From the NCBI RefSeq assembly GCF_004117835.1, contig NZ_SDSC01000003.1:62001-126000 (forward strand): DNA of 64,000 bases, written 5' to 3'. The position numbers and the translations under genes are program-made. Shown here one piece after another: positions 8,469 to 16,401 of the stretch. How positions within the stretch are numbered: position 1 is the stretch's first letter; every line of letters begins with the position of its first letter. The stretch is from Macrococcus sp. DPC7161. Lineage in GTDB: Bacteria > Bacillota > Bacilli > Staphylococcales > Staphylococcaceae. The notes below the pieces were generated by a model. The model did no database searches, had not been told where the DNA came from, and saw only the letters and a program-made list of their open reading frames with translations.

Positions 8469-9503
8469 ATGTTAAAGAAAACATTATATATTACAGTTGC
8501 CCTATCTATCATACCGAGTATTTCTTATGCAAATACCACAGCAAATAATACAACAGATACGAATGCAGTTAAACAATACATCCAAGAAGAAAAAAATAAA
8601 ATCAACACACAACTCGATCAAGTAAAAAAAGATATACAACAAATTGATCAACAAAAAGAACAAGTTAGACAAGAAGTTAAAAATAAAACCGATCAACTAA
8701 GACAATCAATCAATCGAGTGAATAATCAAACAAATACGAACATTTCAGAAAAATATACTGAAAGTAACAATAATAATCAAAAGAATAGCCAATCACTTAT
8801 AGAAAAAGTCAAAGAACAACAAGCTAGAAATCTATCAAACACGCCATTACTACAAAAACTTAAACAAAATACCAGCACTCCAATCATCACCATTGCTGTG
8901 AATGATCAACCTGTAACTATCAATAAAGATTGGTTTACAAAAAAACAACAAGCATTCATAGAAAAATTAAAAACAAAACTGAAGCAAGGTAAAATTGATG
9001 ATAATAAATTACAATTAGAAGTATTACAACTATTACATCAAAACTTAAAAAACTATATACAACAACATGAAAAAATAGACATTAAAGACTTAATCAATAA
9101 AGGCTTTAATATATCAGAAATGAACCCTACTTTAAGAGAAAAATTAGAACAATTATTAAAAAAATATAAAGAGAATGAAATATCAAATACAAAATACCAA
9201 CACCAATTACTAGACATATTAAATCAACATTTAATCGATACAAACAAAAAAGTACAACATTTAAATGATGTTCTCAAAAAAGAACAAAGTGGTGCAGATT
9301 TATTTAGCACAAACATCGCAGACAGCATTTCAAATGACTTAAAACCAGATAATACAGTAAAAGAAAGCGTAAAAAAAACACCAACAAAACAAGAAACACA
9401 AACCTCATTCTTACCAATCACAGGTGAAATGCCTAAAGAATATATCGTTGGTATCATTGCGTCACTCTTAGTAGGTGTCTTGTTACTATTTAAAAAGAAG
9501 TAA
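8469..9503 (+). CDS. LPITG-anchored coiled-coil surface protein
   Basis: A 344-residue exported protein. Residues 1-21 are a signal peptide (basic MLKK, hydrophobic core, cleavage probably after SYA) without a YSIRK motif. Residues 30-110 and 150-280 are rich in Lys, Gln, Asn and Asp and are predicted to be coiled coil. The C-terminus is a sortase signal: LPITG at 315-319, a hydrophobic span (IVGIIASLLVGVLLLF) and KKK. It should be covalently attached to peptidoglycan by sortase A. GAGG precedes the ATG. I see no known ligand-binding domain. It is a single gene with its own terminator. Its composition is more repetitive and AT-rich than that of its neighbours. Confidence 0.87.
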   Translation: MLKKTLYITVALSIIPSISYANTTANNTTDTNAVKQYIQEEKNKINTQLDQVKKDIQQIDQQKEQVRQEVKNKTDQLRQSINRVNNQTNTNISEKYTESNNNNQKNSQSLIEKVKEQQARNLSNTPLLQKLKQNTSTPIITIAVNDQPVTINKDWFTKKQQAFIEKLKTKLKQGKIDDNKLQLEVLQLLHQNLKNYIQQHEKIDIKDLINKGFNISEMNPTLREKLEQLLKKYKENEISNTKYQHQLLDILNQHLIDTNKKVQHLNDVLKKEQSGADLFSTNIADSISNDLKPDNTVKESVKKTPTKQETQTSFLPITGEMPKEYIVGIIASLLVGVLLLFKKK

Positions 9504-9526
9504 GCCAAAAGGCCTACTTCTTTTTT
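9492..9526 (+). terminator. Terminator of the LPITG protein gene
   Basis: GAAGTAAGCC (9497-9506) pairs with GGCCTACTTC (9511-9520) with one mismatch, and TTTTTT follows. The stop codon lies inside the left arm. Confidence 0.85.
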
Positions 9527-9544
9527 GATACTGATAAATAATAA

Positions 9545-10021
9545 TTAATTTCTAAAATAATTGTCGTCCTGCTTCACTTTATAACTATTCCTAACCGTTG
9601 GTAAAATAGAGATTAACATCACCATTACAAATAACATTGGTGTTACTTTAAAACCTGAATTAAAATGCATAAAGAGCAAGATACAAATAATTGCTATTCC
9701 ACAAATAACTGATGCAAAATAGATTATTGGCGATTTCTCTCTAAATTTAAATCTTCTCACTTCATTTGAAAATGTGGCAAGATAGTATAATGTAACAAAT
9801 AATAATGATGTAATCAAAACAATAATTTTAGATGTATTAGAATTTAAATGGTCTAAATATAACATCTCGATAAAAATAATCGGCATGAAAATTACTAATA
9901 AAGACATACGACTTATCAAATCTACTCTACGATATTGAACATGCGTACATTCACTATTCAAATCAAACAAACGACCAAGCCACAATTTTAAACTCCCTTT
10001 AATATCGTTACTAATTGCCAT
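9545..10021 (-). CDS. Small integral membrane protein, paralogue of its upstream neighbour
   Basis: The start at 10021 (MAISNDIKGSLKLWLG) aligns with the neighbour's start and has AAGGA upstream; 158 residues result. About four membrane helices are visible (roughly 40-60, 65-88, 103-122 and 128-147). It shares LWLG-x2-xDxNS near the N-terminus and RRFKFR-x-K between the second and third helices with the gene just upstream, so the two are ancient tandem duplicates. The start overlaps the upstream stop by 11 bases, indicating translational coupling. I do not recognise the family and assign no function. Confidence 0.8.
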   Translation of the reverse strand: MAISNDIKGSLKLWLGRLFDLNSECTHVQYRRVDLISRMSLLVIFMPIIFIEMLYLDHLNSNTSKIIVLITSLLFVTLYYLATFSNEVRRFKFREKSPIIYFASVICGIAIICILLFMHFNSGFKVTPMLFVMVMLISILPTVRNSYKVKQDDNYFRN

Positions 10022-10493
10022 CTTCTTCAATCCTTTCAAACAACTCATCACGATCTGTCTTTACGTCGTTAGTATTAGTCATAAAACCTGGAATTAATAT
10101 TGCCATCACCCCTATCATAAACTTCCAGGATTCATTTTTGAAAAATTCAATAAAAGTAAATCCAACTAAATAGCAAATTAATGAAACAATTAAAAAGGAT
10201 TTATAGTTTTTCTGTCTAAATTTAAATCTACGTATATGTGACGATAATGTTAATGACCATATAAACAAAAATACAGGCAATAGTATGAGTACAAATTCAT
10301 GTTTAAACTCTATATCATAGTCCATTGTAAATGCTGTAAATAACATTATTAAAACAATTAATGGAACTACTAATGTCCAACGCGCTACACTTTGAATCCT
10401 CTTATATTTCTTTAATGGCTCATCACTATTAAAATCAGTTATCCCCCCAAGCCAAAGTCGGTAACTTTCTTTTAAATATTTTAAATCATTCAT
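10011..10493 (-). CDS. Small integral membrane protein, paralogue of its downstream neighbour
   Basis: ATG at 10493 (MNDLKYLKESYRLWLGG) with AGAGGTG upstream; a GTG three codons earlier falls inside that ribosome site. The 160 residues contain LWLGGITDFNS, about four membrane helices (roughly 44-62, 69-90, 104-122 and 128-145), RRFKFRQK between helices two and three, and an acidic tail (RDELFERIEEDGN). It resembles the following gene in layout and motifs. First gene of a two-gene unit, divergent from the MFS transporter. Function unknown; a two-component membrane complex is possible but is only inference. Confidence 0.8.
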   Translation of the reverse strand: MNDLKYLKESYRLWLGGITDFNSDEPLKKYKRIQSVARWTLVVPLIVLIMLFTAFTMDYDIEFKHEFVLILLPVFLFIWSLTLSSHIRRFKFRQKNYKSFLIVSLICYLVGFTFIEFFKNESWKFMIGVMAILIPGFMTNTNDVKTDRDELFERIEEDGN

Positions 10494-10578
10494 TATTTTC
10501 ACCTCTCTATTTTTACTTACTACATTTTCCCAAAATAAATGATATGCTTAATATATATTGTTAAAAGGAGCGTTTTTT

Positions 10579-11742
10579 ATGTTTAAGAAAAAGGAAGTCT
10601 TGCTCTTAATTCTTGGAATTATTTTTGTTTCTTCTACTTTACGTGCACCGATTACTTCTGTTGGTCCTGTGATTGATCAAATTGGTTCACGTTTAAATTT
10701 ATCGAGTACGCTGTTAGGTTCTTTAACAACGATTCCATTATTAATGTTCGCTCTTATTTCCCCCTCTGTTGCAGGTGTGAGCGCAAAGTTTGGGATGAGT
10801 AAGACATTATTTTGTTCTACGATTGTTTTGTTAATTGGTTTGTTGATTAGAGTCATACCAAACCCACTATTTTTATTTTTAGGTACTGTATTAATTGGTA
10901 TTGGTATCGCATTTGGTAATGTGATTTTCCCAAGTTTTATTAAATGGCGATTCCCAAGCCAAATGGGTGTGATGACTGGCATTTACACTTTAATGATGAC
11001 CATGTTTGGCGGTGTTGGTAGCGGGTTCTCCGTACCACTTTCTCATGTTGGTCATGGTGGTTATCAATTCGCCCTAGGGTTTTGGGTAATCCTTTGTATA
11101 TTTGCGTTAATCGTTTGGTTACCACAACTTAAAACGAATCCAAAGATTGTTGTCGAAAAATCAGATCGCAAGATTTATAAGTCTAAACTCGCAGTTTGTG
11201 TTGCTTTAATGATGGGCTTTCAATCGATGTTATTTTTCTGTATGGCAACTTGGATCCCAAGTATATTAATGAGCTATGGATTTTCAAAACAAACAGCGGG
11301 CTATTTTATGATGCTAAGTATCTTTAGTCAATTGCCAATGAACTTTATTGTGCCTGTGATTGCGAGCAAATTAAAAGATCAACGCATATTAGCTTATGCC
11401 TATACTTTGTTATTTATTATTGGATTCAGTTTACTCTTCACTCAAACGTTTGTTTTGACGATAATTGCTATGATAATTCTTGGCCTTGCGAGTGGTTCTG
11501 CATTTAGTTTATGTATGCTTACTTTCTCACTACGTGCTAAAACGACTCAAGATGCAATTGAATTATCTGGGTTCTCTCAAGGTTTAGGTTACCTTGTTGC
11601 AGCAACAGGTCCAGTGTTATTTGGATGGTTAAAGGATTATACAGGTCACTTTGAATCATGCATCTTTGCGTTTCTTATTGTTACAGTCATATTCTTTGTA
11701 TTTAGCTATATTAGCTGTAAAAATCGTTATATTTTCGATTAG
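10579..11742 (+). CDS. MFS transporter, CynX/NimT type
   Basis: A 387-residue major facilitator protein with about 12 membrane helices. The ATG at 10579 has AAAGGAG upstream; an in-frame TTG seven codons earlier is disregarded. Helix 1 and the following loop (STLRAPITSVGPVIDQIG) match the CynX/NimT/YycB branch, where the LRAxxTSVGPV motif is typical. Characterised members move cyanate or 2-nitroimidazole; the substrate here cannot be read from sequence. It is monocistronic and ends before a strong bidirectional terminator. Confidence 0.85.
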   Translation: MFKKKEVLLLILGIIFVSSTLRAPITSVGPVIDQIGSRLNLSSTLLGSLTTIPLLMFALISPSVAGVSAKFGMSKTLFCSTIVLLIGLLIRVIPNPLFLFLGTVLIGIGIAFGNVIFPSFIKWRFPSQMGVMTGIYTLMMTMFGGVGSGFSVPLSHVGHGGYQFALGFWVILCIFALIVWLPQLKTNPKIVVEKSDRKIYKSKLAVCVALMMGFQSMLFFCMATWIPSILMSYGFSKQTAGYFMMLSIFSQLPMNFIVPVIASKLKDQRILAYAYTLLFIIGFSLLFTQTFVLTIIAMIILGLASGSAFSLCMLTFSLRAKTTQDAIELSGFSQGLGYLVAATGPVLFGWLKDYTGHFESCIFAFLIVTVIFFVFSYISCKNRYIFD

Positions 11743-11860
11743 TACAACTATTATTGTAACTTGTACGAATAACATTTTCTAGGAATCTTGAAATTTTTAA
11801 GGTAATTTTAAGGTTAATTTGCATTAATAAAGATGCAATATTAAATGAAATAAAAATAAA

Positions 11861-11896
11861 CCACCGAAACCATTTAATTTAGGTTTCGGTGGTTTT
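11861..11896. terminator. Bidirectional terminator
   Basis: CCACCGAAACC (11861-11871) and GGTTTCGGTGG (11882-11892) form a perfect 11-bp stem with a ten-base loop. TTTTATTTT follows on the plus strand and TTTATTTTTA on the minus strand. It serves the MFS gene and the 59-residue gene. Confidence 0.92.
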
Positions 11897-11899
11897 ATT

Positions 11900-12079
11900 T
11901 TATGACAATACATATGATTCTTCTGCCTTTTGGATAAGTTCATCGATTGCAGCTTTTATAGAAGTTCCTTGTCCTTCTACATGATCTACATCTTTAAACT
12001 TTGCAACAAATTGTTCTTCCTTGTTCAAATCATTTTGGGTCTCTTGCTCAACATTCAAATACGCTTTTAAAGTTTTCAT
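11900..12079 (-). CDS. 59-residue hypothetical protein, possibly HicB-like fold
   Basis: The ATG at 12079 (MKTLKAYLNVEQ) has AAGGGGA upstream; an in-frame ATG 15 codons earlier does not. The acidic peptide continues to EEQFVAKFKDVDHVEGQGTS, then a helix (IKAAIDELIQKAEES). A beta strand, a loop with G-x-G-T-S and an EAL-like helix resemble the core of HicB antitoxin-type proteins (xVAxxPDLPGxxxxGxTxxEA), but no HicA toxin is encoded next to it and the match is loose. It lies downstream of the TrmH gene with its own leader of about 100 bases. Confidence 0.6.
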   Translation of the reverse strand: MKTLKAYLNVEQETQNDLNKEEQFVAKFKDVDHVEGQGTSIKAAIDELIQKAEESYVLS

Positions 12080-12184
12080 ACGCTCGGTCCCCTTTCGATT
12101 AGAAAGTACAAACATCAATTTCATGTATTCAATTTAATCTTGCAGTACATCAATATGTAGATGTATTTAATTATAATATCATAA

Positions 12185-12925
12185 TTAAACAAAATAATAC
12201 ATTAATATACCAGCACATACTGCAACATTTAAACTTTCCGCTTCTCCAAAAATCGGTACGTATAAGTTATTATCTGTTTGATTCAGTATATCTTTATCTA
12301 CACCTTGTCCTTCATTTCCTAAAACAAGCATGACTTTATCTGAAGGGTCAATCGTACGATAGTCACTGCCACCTTCTAAACTTGTGCCATAGATGTGACC
12401 TTTAAATTCTGCTTTAATGGCTTCAAATTCCATTTCAATGACTGGAATATGGAACAAACTGCCTTGTGATGATCGCAACACTTTATCGTTATATATATCA
12501 ACTGTACCTTTAGAAATGACAACTGCATCAAATCCGGCTGCATCAGCCGTTCTAATAATCGTGCCTACATTCCCTGGATCTTGAATACGGTCTAAATAAA
12601 TCACCTTTTTTAAATCTTGAATATTATATTTCATTTCCATTGAACACACTGCATAAATACCTTGTGGTGCCTCTGTTTGCGTCAGTTTCTCAGCCACTTT
12701 GAATGTGATTTCATATTGTTGTTTGCTGTTTTGAACCATATCATAAGTTAGTTTCTCAGGATCAACCGTTAAAATCATTTCAATTGATACACCACTTTTC
12801 GCAGCCTCTTCAACTAAATGATGCCCTTCAATTAAAAATTGTCCTGCTTTTTTACGTTCTTTTCTTTGATGTAACTTCGCGATTTGTTTAACTTTCGGAT
12901 TATTGACTGATTCTATTTTTTCCAT
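12185..12925 (-). CDS. SpoU/TrmH-family RNA 2'-O-methyltransferase
   Basis: A 246-residue enzyme of the SPOUT superfamily that methylates ribose 2'-OH on rRNA or tRNA using S-adenosylmethionine. The N-terminal substrate-binding domain (1-90, with KAGQFLIEGHHLVEEA) is followed by the knotted catalytic domain with motif 1 (RIQDPGNVGTIIRTADAAG), motif 2 (LVLGNEGQGVD) and motif 3 (ESLNVAVCAGILMY). The closest known relative in layout is Bacillus YsgA; the target base is not deducible. It overlaps the marR gene by 13 bases. The same gene sits near pheST in staphylococci. Confidence 0.93.
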   Translation of the reverse strand: MEKIESVNNPKVKQIAKLHQRKERKKAGQFLIEGHHLVEEAAKSGVSIEMILTVDPEKLTYDMVQNSKQQYEITFKVAEKLTQTEAPQGIYAVCSMEMKYNIQDLKKVIYLDRIQDPGNVGTIIRTADAAGFDAVVISKGTVDIYNDKVLRSSQGSLFHIPVIEMEFEAIKAEFKGHIYGTSLEGGSDYRTIDPSDKVMLVLGNEGQGVDKDILNQTDNNLYVPIFGEAESLNVAVCAGILMYYFV

Positions 12926-13368
12926 GCAATCCCTCTTTTTTCTTTAATCATTTGATAGCCGGGTCTTGGTGCACTTAACCCTTTCATCATCTCTGTCCAA
13001 TTTGAACCATATTCACTTTCAATCTTGTTTAACAATTGTAATTGTGCATTACAAAGTGATTCAATGAGTGATAGTCCTGCTTCAGTTGGATGTAATTCCT
13101 TTAAACGTTTATCATTTTGGTTTGTTTTTTCAATAATGAGCCCTCGCGATTTCAAAACCTTCAATGCACTTTGTGCACCTTGCTTTGAAATTTCTAAGAT
13201 TTCTAATAAAGCACTGACATGTATGCCAGGGTAATAACAAATAAAAAATAAAAAGCGATGATGTTGCCTACCAATACCATAAGATTGAATTAATTCATCA
13301 GCTGCATTGATAAATGTCTTATAGCCAAAATAAAACAACATTAAATCTTTTTCAGACCTCAAAATCAT
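12913..13368 (-). CDS. MarR-family transcriptional regulator
   Basis: A 151-residue winged-helix repressor type. Helices at 10-30 and 125-145 form the dimer interface. The DNA-binding domain covers about 45-105, with SALLEILEISKQGAQSALKVLKSRGLIIEK as recognition helix and the DKRLKELHPTEAG wing. The ATG at 13368 is only four bases from GAGG, while a TTG two codons later is better spaced, so the start may be 13362. It overlaps the TrmH gene. A perfect palindrome inside its own promoter suggests autoregulation; the divergent ipdC has a different palindrome. Confidence 0.9.
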   Translation of the reverse strand: MILRSEKDLMLFYFGYKTFINAADELIQSYGIGRQHHRFLFFICYYPGIHVSALLEILEISKQGAQSALKVLKSRGLIIEKTNQNDKRLKELHPTEAGLSLIESLCNAQLQLLNKIESEYGSNWTEMMKGLSAPRPGYQMIKEKRGIAWKK

Positions 13369-13391
13369 CTCTCCTCGCTTGTACTTTACAT

Positions 13392-13420
13392 ATTATAACT
13401 TGAAAAGTACTTTTCGCCAA
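13392..13420 (-). promoter_or_regulatory. marR promoter with internal palindromic operator
   Basis: On the minus strand TTGGCG (13415-13420), a 17-base spacer and TATAAT (13392-13397) form a promoter. The palindrome GAAAAGTACTTTTC (13402-13415) fills the spacer and touches the -35, the classic position for a repressor site. Confidence 0.72.
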
Positions 13421-13463
13421 CGTAAACCACGCATATGCAATATGAAATAATATTAGCAAACCA

Positions 13464-13508
13464 TTTTAGGTCAACATCATTGACCTAAAATACAAAAAGC
13501 GTTATATT
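13464..13508 (+). promoter_or_regulatory. ipdC promoter overlapped by a perfect inverted repeat
   Basis: TTTTAGGTCAA (13464-13474), five bases, then TTGACCTAAAA (13480-13490) is a perfect 11+11 palindrome. The right arm supplies the -35 TTGACC (13480-13485); 17 bases later lies TATATT (13503-13508). A regulator bound here would block RNA polymerase. It is unlike the palindrome in the marR promoter. Confidence 0.75.
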
Positions 13509-13551
13509 AATAAAGTATACAAAATGAATACAAGTCGAAGGGGAAGATATT

Positions 13552-15198
13552 ATGAAACAAAGGATTGGTCAATATTTATTAGATACATTAGCAATCAATG
13601 GTGTAGATAAAATCTTTGGCGTGCCTGGAGATTTTACATTAGCGTTTTTAGACGACATCATTTGTAACGACAAAATTGAATGGATTGGTAATACAAATGA
13701 ATTAAATGCGAGTTATGCAGCAGATGGCTATGCTCGCGTTAATGGTTTAGGTGCACTTAGCACAACATTTGGTGTTGGTGAATTAAGTGCAGTCAATGGT
13801 ATTGCAGGTAGTTATGCAGAACGAGTACCAGTTGTTAAAATTTCAGGAGGTCCTTCAACGATTGCCCAAAAAGAAGGACGTTATGTGCACCACTCTTTAG
13901 GTGAAGGTGTATTTGACAGCTATTCTAAAATGTACGAACACATTACAACTGCAACAACAACATTAAATGTAGACAATGCACAAGAAGAAATCACACGTGT
14001 CATTAATAAAGCGATTGAAGAACGTCGTCCAGTACATATCCATTTACCTATTGATGTTGCATTAACTGAAATTGAAGTGACATTACCACCTAAAAAATAT
14101 GAACACCATAAAAAAGATGTATCAAAATACATCGAAGCGATTGAAAATGAATTAAAGAATGCAAAACAACCCGTATTAATCGTTGGACATGAAATTAATT
14201 CGTTTGATTTACATGAACAATTAGAGCAATTTGCATCAAAAACGAACATACCAGTCGCACAACTTTCATTAGGAAAATCAGCATTTAATGAAGAATCACC
14301 ACAATATTTAGGTATTTTCGACGGAAAAATTGCTGAAGAAAATGTAAGAAATTATGTTAATTCATCAGACTGTATTATTAATTTAGGTGCAAAATTAACA
14401 GATTCAGCAACAGCAGGATTCAGTTATGAATTTGATATCAATGATGTACATTTCTTAAATCAAAATGATGTAAAAATCAAATCTATCACTTCTAATAACG
14501 TAAGTATTATCGATATTATGGAAGGGTTATTAAGCATAGATTTTAAAAATAAAGCGACATTCCCTACTTATATCCGTTCTGACTTAAAATATGAATTAAA
14601 CGATCAACCGTTAGAACAAGCGAATTACTTTAAATTAATGAATGCTTTCTTAAAACCAAATGACATCTTATTAGCAGAACAAGGAACATCATTCTTTGGG
14701 GCCTATGACATGTCATTATATAAAGGTAACCAATACATCGGACAACCATTATGGGGTTCTATTGGTTATACATTCCCAGCATTATTAGGATCACAACATG
14801 CAGATGTTCATCGTCGCAACGTATTACTCATCGGTGATGGCTCATTACAATTAACAGCACAAGCATTATCAACAATGATTAGAACAAATATTAAACCAAT
14901 TATTTTTGTGATTAACAATGATGGATATACAGTAGAACGATTAATCCACGGAATGAAAGAACCATACAACGACATTCAAATGTGGGATTACAAAAAGCTA
15001 CCTGAAGTATTTGGTGGAAAAGATACAGTTAAAGTTTATGAAGCTAAAACATCAAATGAATTAAAATCTGTAATGGATGAAATTGAAAAAGACCAGGAAC
15101 ATATGCATTTTGTAGAAGTACATATGGGTGTAGAAGATGCACCGAAAAAATTAATCGATATTTCAAAAGCATTTGCAGCAGCCAATAAAAAAGCATAA
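13552..15198 (+). CDS. ipdC: Thiamine-diphosphate 2-keto acid decarboxylase (indolepyruvate/pyruvate decarboxylase type)
   Basis: A 548-residue homotetrameric TPP enzyme that decarboxylates a 2-keto acid to an aldehyde and CO2. The N-terminal domain has the cofactor-activating glutamate region (GNTNELNASYAADGYAR). A central domain follows, then the C-terminal TPP-binding motif GDGS...NN (LLIGDGSLQLTAQ to FVINNDG, about residues 425-460). AAGGGGA precedes the ATG. Staphylococcal relatives are annotated indole-3-pyruvate decarboxylase; phenylpyruvate, branched keto acids or pyruvate are equally possible substrates. Single gene with its own operator and terminator. Confidence 0.9.
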   Translation: MKQRIGQYLLDTLAINGVDKIFGVPGDFTLAFLDDIICNDKIEWIGNTNELNASYAADGYARVNGLGALSTTFGVGELSAVNGIAGSYAERVPVVKISGGPSTIAQKEGRYVHHSLGEGVFDSYSKMYEHITTATTTLNVDNAQEEITRVINKAIEERRPVHIHLPIDVALTEIEVTLPPKKYEHHKKDVSKYIEAIENELKNAKQPVLIVGHEINSFDLHEQLEQFASKTNIPVAQLSLGKSAFNEESPQYLGIFDGKIAEENVRNYVNSSDCIINLGAKLTDSATAGFSYEFDINDVHFLNQNDVKIKSITSNNVSIIDIMEGLLSIDFKNKATFPTYIRSDLKYELNDQPLEQANYFKLMNAFLKPNDILLAEQGTSFFGAYDMSLYKGNQYIGQPLWGSIGYTFPALLGSQHADVHRRNVLLIGDGSLQLTAQALSTMIRTNIKPIIFVINNDGYTVERLIHGMKEPYNDIQMWDYKKLPEVFGGKDTVKVYEAKTSNELKSVMDEIEKDQEHMHFVEVHMGVEDAPKKLIDISKAFAAANKKA

Positions 15199-15203
15199 AA
15201 ATA

Positions 15204-15233
15204 AACCTAGTGCGTACAAAATCGCACTAGGTT
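15204..15233. terminator. Bidirectional terminator between ipdC and the M42 peptidase gene
   Basis: AACCTAGTGCG and CGCACTAGGTT form a perfect 11-bp stem (15204-15214, 15223-15233). TTCTTTA follows on the plus strand and TATTTTTATG on the minus strand. Confidence 0.9.
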
Positions 15234-15237
15234 TTCT

Positions 15238-16308
15238 TTATTGATACGTCTGATTTATGATTTTCTCAACTATCTCATCTGTTAAACTTTCTGTTATTTT
15301 TTTAACAAGTTTTAATGCTTGATTGTAGTCTTCTTTGTGCATGATGGATGTATTTGAATGAATGTATCTCGTTGGGACACAAATTGTAATGGCAGGTACA
15401 CCATCTAAACTTTGCGCTACGTGTCCAGCATCGGTATATCCGCCTGTTAAGAAATCATGTTGTACTTGAATACCTTCTTTTTCAGCAATATCCAGTACAA
15501 ATTGTCTTAAACTTGGATGACCGATATGCCATACATCCATTAGCATCACAATTGGTCCTTCACCTAGTTTTGCTTGTGACTTACCTTCCATACCTGGGGT
15601 ATTTGAACAAATACCGACATCTAAGGCAATGGCTAATGATGGTTTTACTTTATGTGCCGCTGTTTTTGCACCTCTTGATAATGTTTCTTCTTGTGTTACT
15701 GCACCTGAATATACTGTAATTTGGTTGTTTAATTCCTTTAATACATCAATCGCAAGGGCACATCCAAAGCGATTATCCCACGCTTTTGCAAGTAAGTAAT
15801 TTGGATTATGCATCACTTCAAATTCAGAATAAGGTGTGATTGGATCACCGATGCGAACGCCTGAAGCTAAAGTATCTTCTTTAGAGTCACTACCAATATC
15901 AATAAACAATTCATTTAAGACAACGGCTTTTTCACGGTCGGTTGGTGATAATACATGTGGTGGTTTGCCACCGATTATGCCTCGAATCACCCCAGACTTT
16001 GTTAAGATGCTCACTTTCTGACTTAACAATACATTTGGCCACCAATACCCTAATGTTGTAAATTTAATAAATCCTTTTTCAGTGATATCCGTAACAATAA
16101 AACCAACTTCATCTAAATGACCTAATAACATGATAGAATGTTGACTTTCCGCTTCTTTCACTGCAAAGATACTACCAGTGTTATCTTTAACAGTATTAAG
16201 CTTCATTTCGTCGAATGCATCTTTCATAAATTGCGTCATCGGTTGTTCGAAACCTGCAGGGGCATTCACATCTGTAATTGCTTTAAAAAATGATAGTTGT
16301 TGATCCAT
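15238..16308 (-). CDS. M42-family metallopeptidase (FrvX/glutamyl aminopeptidase type)
   Basis: A 356-residue cytosolic dinuclear-metal aminopeptidase. Seen: LLGHLDEVGFIV with the first metal histidine and aspartate, the AWDNRFGCA motif with the second aspartate, TQEETLSRGAK with the catalytic glutamate pair, LDVGICSNTPG, and a late histidine in PTRYIHSNTSIM. These are the M42 ligands in order. AAGGTGG precedes the ATG. The family forms large tetrahedral complexes that trim peptides. Bacillus YsdC is similar. Some members were first described as cellulases; that label is not supported here. Confidence 0.93.
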   Translation of the reverse strand: MDQQLSFFKAITDVNAPAGFEQPMTQFMKDAFDEMKLNTVKDNTGSIFAVKEAESQHSIMLLGHLDEVGFIVTDITEKGFIKFTTLGYWWPNVLLSQKVSILTKSGVIRGIIGGKPPHVLSPTDREKAVVLNELFIDIGSDSKEDTLASGVRIGDPITPYSEFEVMHNPNYLLAKAWDNRFGCALAIDVLKELNNQITVYSGAVTQEETLSRGAKTAAHKVKPSLAIALDVGICSNTPGMEGKSQAKLGEGPIVMLMDVWHIGHPSLRQFVLDIAEKEGIQVQHDFLTGGYTDAGHVAQSLDGVPAITICVPTRYIHSNTSIMHKEDYNQALKLVKKITESLTDEIVEKIINQTYQ

Positions 16309-16401
16309 ATTTTAACCACCTTTTAAATGAAATTTGTCAAAAATACATCGTTCATTAATTTTTCGTTATTTTTTTGATTATTTATTTTTTTATTTTAATT
16401 T

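Noticed and set aside
11741-11767. GTACAA...TTGTAC inverted repeat after the MFS gene as an operator
   Set aside because: Only six bases per arm, 13 apart, downstream of the gene and not near a recognisable promoter.
15238-16308. Cellulase annotation for the M42 protein
   Set aside because: All M42 metallopeptidase ligands are present; the cellulase name is a historic misannotation for this family.
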